The notes under the pieces: generated by a model
What the model was told of the DNA's origin: nothing
What the model saw: the letters and a program-made list of their open reading frames with translations, nothing else
The model's database searches: none
Shown: positions 33,594 to 34,966 of the stretch, piece by piece
Position numbering within the stretch: the first letter of the stretch is position 1
Layout: the number at the start of each line of letters is the position of its first letter
Translations under genes and position numbers: made by a program
NCBI GenBank assembly: GCA_035649395.1
Contig: DASRJR010000027.1
Coordinates: 1-34,966 of the forward strand
DNA from: Gp6-AA40 sp035649395
GTDB lineage: Bacteria > Acidobacteriota > Vicinamibacteria > Vicinamibacterales > UBA2999
Direction: 5' to 3'
Length of the DNA stretch: 34,966 bases

Positions 33594-34966
33594 CCGTTCA
33601 GGGCCTTCAGCAGTTTCTGGTGAATCCCGCCAAAACCGCCGTTCGACATCAACACCACGACGTCGCCACTGCGCGCATCATCGGCGACGGTGGAGACGAT
33701 GTCGTCGACCTCGGGCACATAGCGGGCGTGGCGTCCAGCCGCACGCAGATCGTCCACGAGCTGCTCGGCCGACAGCCGCTCGCTTTCCGGCAGGTTGGAC
33801 CGAAACACGGCGGCCACGACGACTTCGTCGGCGGAGCCGAACGCGCGCGCAAAGTCGTGCTGAAACACGCGACGGCACGACGAGGCCGATCGAGGTTCGA
33901 ACACGGCCCAGAGGCGCCGTCCCGGATAGCCGGTCCTCAGCGCCGACAGCGTTTCGTGTACTGCCGTCGGATGGTGCGCGAAGTCGTCGAGCACGGTGAC
34001 ACCGCGCGCGACGCCGACCGTCTCGAGACGACGCTTGATGCCGGTGAAGCGCCGCAGTCCCTCGGCCAGTATCGGTGCCGACAATCCGGCGTGGGTGCCG
34101 ACCGCAATCGCCGCGAGCGCATTCCGGACGTTGTGGGCCCCAAGGAGCGGCGATTCGAAGCGGCCGACGCTGGCGCCATTCCGCGCGACCGTGAAGTGCG
34201 TCAGCCCATCGCGGTGCTCGACATTCTGAGCCTGCCACGTCGCGCCGTCGGCGATGCCGAATGTTTCGACCGGGCTCACGGCCGTCGGGACGAGTGCGTG
34301 CGCGTGCGGGCTGTCCGCGCCGATCAACAGGAGGCCGTTGCGGGGCACCAGCCGGACGAGCCGGCGGAACGCCAGCAGCACGGCGTCGAGGTCGGCGTAG
34401 ATGTCGGCGTGATCGAACTCGATGTTGTTGATGACGGCGATGTCAGGCAGATACTTGAGAAACTTGGCGGTCTTGTCGAAGAAGGCGCTGTCGTACTCGT
34501 CGCCCTCGATCACGAAGTCGCGTCCCTTGCCGACGTGATAGCTCGATCCGTGGTCCCCGAAGTTGAGCGCGATGCCACCGACGAGCATCGACGGATCGAG
34601 CCCGCCGTGGGTCAGCAGCCACGCCGTCAGCGACGTCGTGGTCGTCTTGCCATGGGTGCCGGCAAGCACGATCGAACGCGCGTCCCAGAGAAACTGATCG
34701 CGAATGGCCTCGGGCAGCGAACAGTAGCGGCGCTTCCGCTCGAGCACGACCTCGAGCTCGGGGTTGCCACGTGAGATCGCATTGCCGACGACCACGAGAT
34801 CGATGTCGTCGGTGATGTGCTCCGCCAGGTATCCGCTCCTGGTCGGTATGCCTTCGGCGACGAGAAAGTCGCTCATCGGCGGGTAGACGTGCTGATCCGA
34901 TCCCTGAACGTCGTGTCCGCGGCTCTTCAGCAGTGCGGCGAGCGTGGCCATTGCGGTGCCACAGAT
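33590..34966 (-). CDS. mpl: UDP-MurNAc:L-alanyl-gamma-D-glutamyl-meso-DAP ligase (5' end cut by window)
   Basis: Recycles the tripeptide L-Ala-D-Glu-DAP by ligating it to UDP-MurNAc. About 458 codons are visible; the frame stays open to the window edge, reading ICGTAMATLAALLKSRGHDV, as expected just after the N-terminus. Features: VLAGTHGKTTTTSLTAWLL (P-loop), LVGGIALNFG, EGDEYDSAFFDKTAKFLKY and NNIEFDHADIY, which are Mpl rather than MurC signatures; GAHNVRNALAAIA, DDFAHHPTAV, and FEPRSASSCRRVFQ. The stop overlaps the pxpBC start by 4 bases. It is the first gene seen of the mpl-pxpBC-murB-murA operon. Confidence 0.93.
   Translation of the reverse strand: MCGTAMATLAALLKSRGHDVQGSDQHVYPPMSDFLVAEGIPTRSGYLAEHITDDIDLVVVGNAISRGNPELEVVLERKRRYCSLPEAIRDQFLWDARSIVLAGTHGKTTTTSLTAWLLTHGGLDPSMLVGGIALNFGDHGSSYHVGKGRDFVIEGDEYDSAFFDKTAKFLKYLPDIAVINNIEFDHADIYADLDAVLLAFRRLVRLVPRNGLLLIGADSPHAHALVPTAVSPVETFGIADGATWQAQNVEHRDGLTHFTVARNGASVGRFESPLLGAHNVRNALAAIAVGTHAGLSAPILAEGLRRFTGIKRRLETVGVARGVTVLDDFAHHPTAVHETLSALRTGYPGRRLWAVFEPRSASSCRRVFQHDFARAFGSADEVVVAAVFRSNLPESERLSAEQLVDDLRAAGRHARYVPEVDDIVSTVADDARSGDVVVLMSNGGFGGIHQKLLKALNG

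Overview
This is high-GC DNA packed with genes on both strands. The gene content points to an Acidobacteriota, probably of the Vicinamibacteria type: an Oar-like TonB-dependent receptor with a carboxypeptidase-regulatory-like N-terminus, a haem/copper/TPR lipoprotein behind it, a pilMNOPQ-pepQ-accB-accC gene string, a small PEP-CTERM protein, and dispersed GC-rich palindromes between genes. The assignment is inferred from gene content and style; no rRNA is present to confirm it.

Layout. (1) 1-10341, minus strand: one long directon reading pilM-pilN-pilO-pilP-pilQ (type IV pilus alignment subcomplex and secretin), two lipoproteins (one with Ig-like and PKD domains), a TPR protein, a Xaa-Pro peptidase, then accB and accC (biotin carboxyl carrier and biotin carboxylase; accC runs off the left edge). 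(2) 10342-10757: a divergent control region with a good sigma70-type promoter facing right. (3) 10758-15810, plus: the TonB-dependent receptor and a lipoprotein joining a c-type haem domain, a PHM/DBM-like type II copper monooxygenase core with all six copper ligands, and five TPRs. (4) 15815-19791, plus: the translation cluster rplM-rpsI-rpsB-tsf-pyrH-frr, with a promoter, a leader able to form two alternative hairpins, an intrinsic terminator and a REP-like palindrome doublet between rpsB and tsf, and an apparently leaderless pyrH. (5) 19788-20870, minus: phosphofructokinase, converging on frr with overlapping stop codons.

(6) 20871-23169 is accessory DNA: a run of six hairpins, two small paralogous zinc-ribbon proteins, a 95-residue PEP-CTERM protein, further palindromes and the N-terminal remnant of a tyrosine integrase lying beside tRNA-Ala(CGC). 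It looks like the scar of a tRNA-integrated element. (7) 23211-29585: a small hypothetical gene on the minus strand, then a plus-strand series of a truncated PolX-like protein with a decayed polymerase site and intact PHP domain, a DUF2723 membrane protein, LolA, and a second secretin that is a TPR lipoprotein. (8) 29596-34966, minus: mpl (cut by the right edge), a fused PxpB-PxpC 5-oxoprolinase subunit, murB and murA. They are tightly coupled, so peptidoglycan recycling, pyroglutamate metabolism and the first two committed steps of muropeptide synthesis appear co-transcribed. MurA carries Asp at the usual catalytic Cys position, a change known to give fosfomycin insensitivity.

No CRISPR array, complete insertion sequence or rRNA gene was seen. 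The most interesting items are the haem-copper-TPR protein, the switch-like rplM leader, the hairpin array with the zinc-ribbon/PEP-CTERM scar, the degenerate PolX, and the PxpBC insertion in the mur operon.
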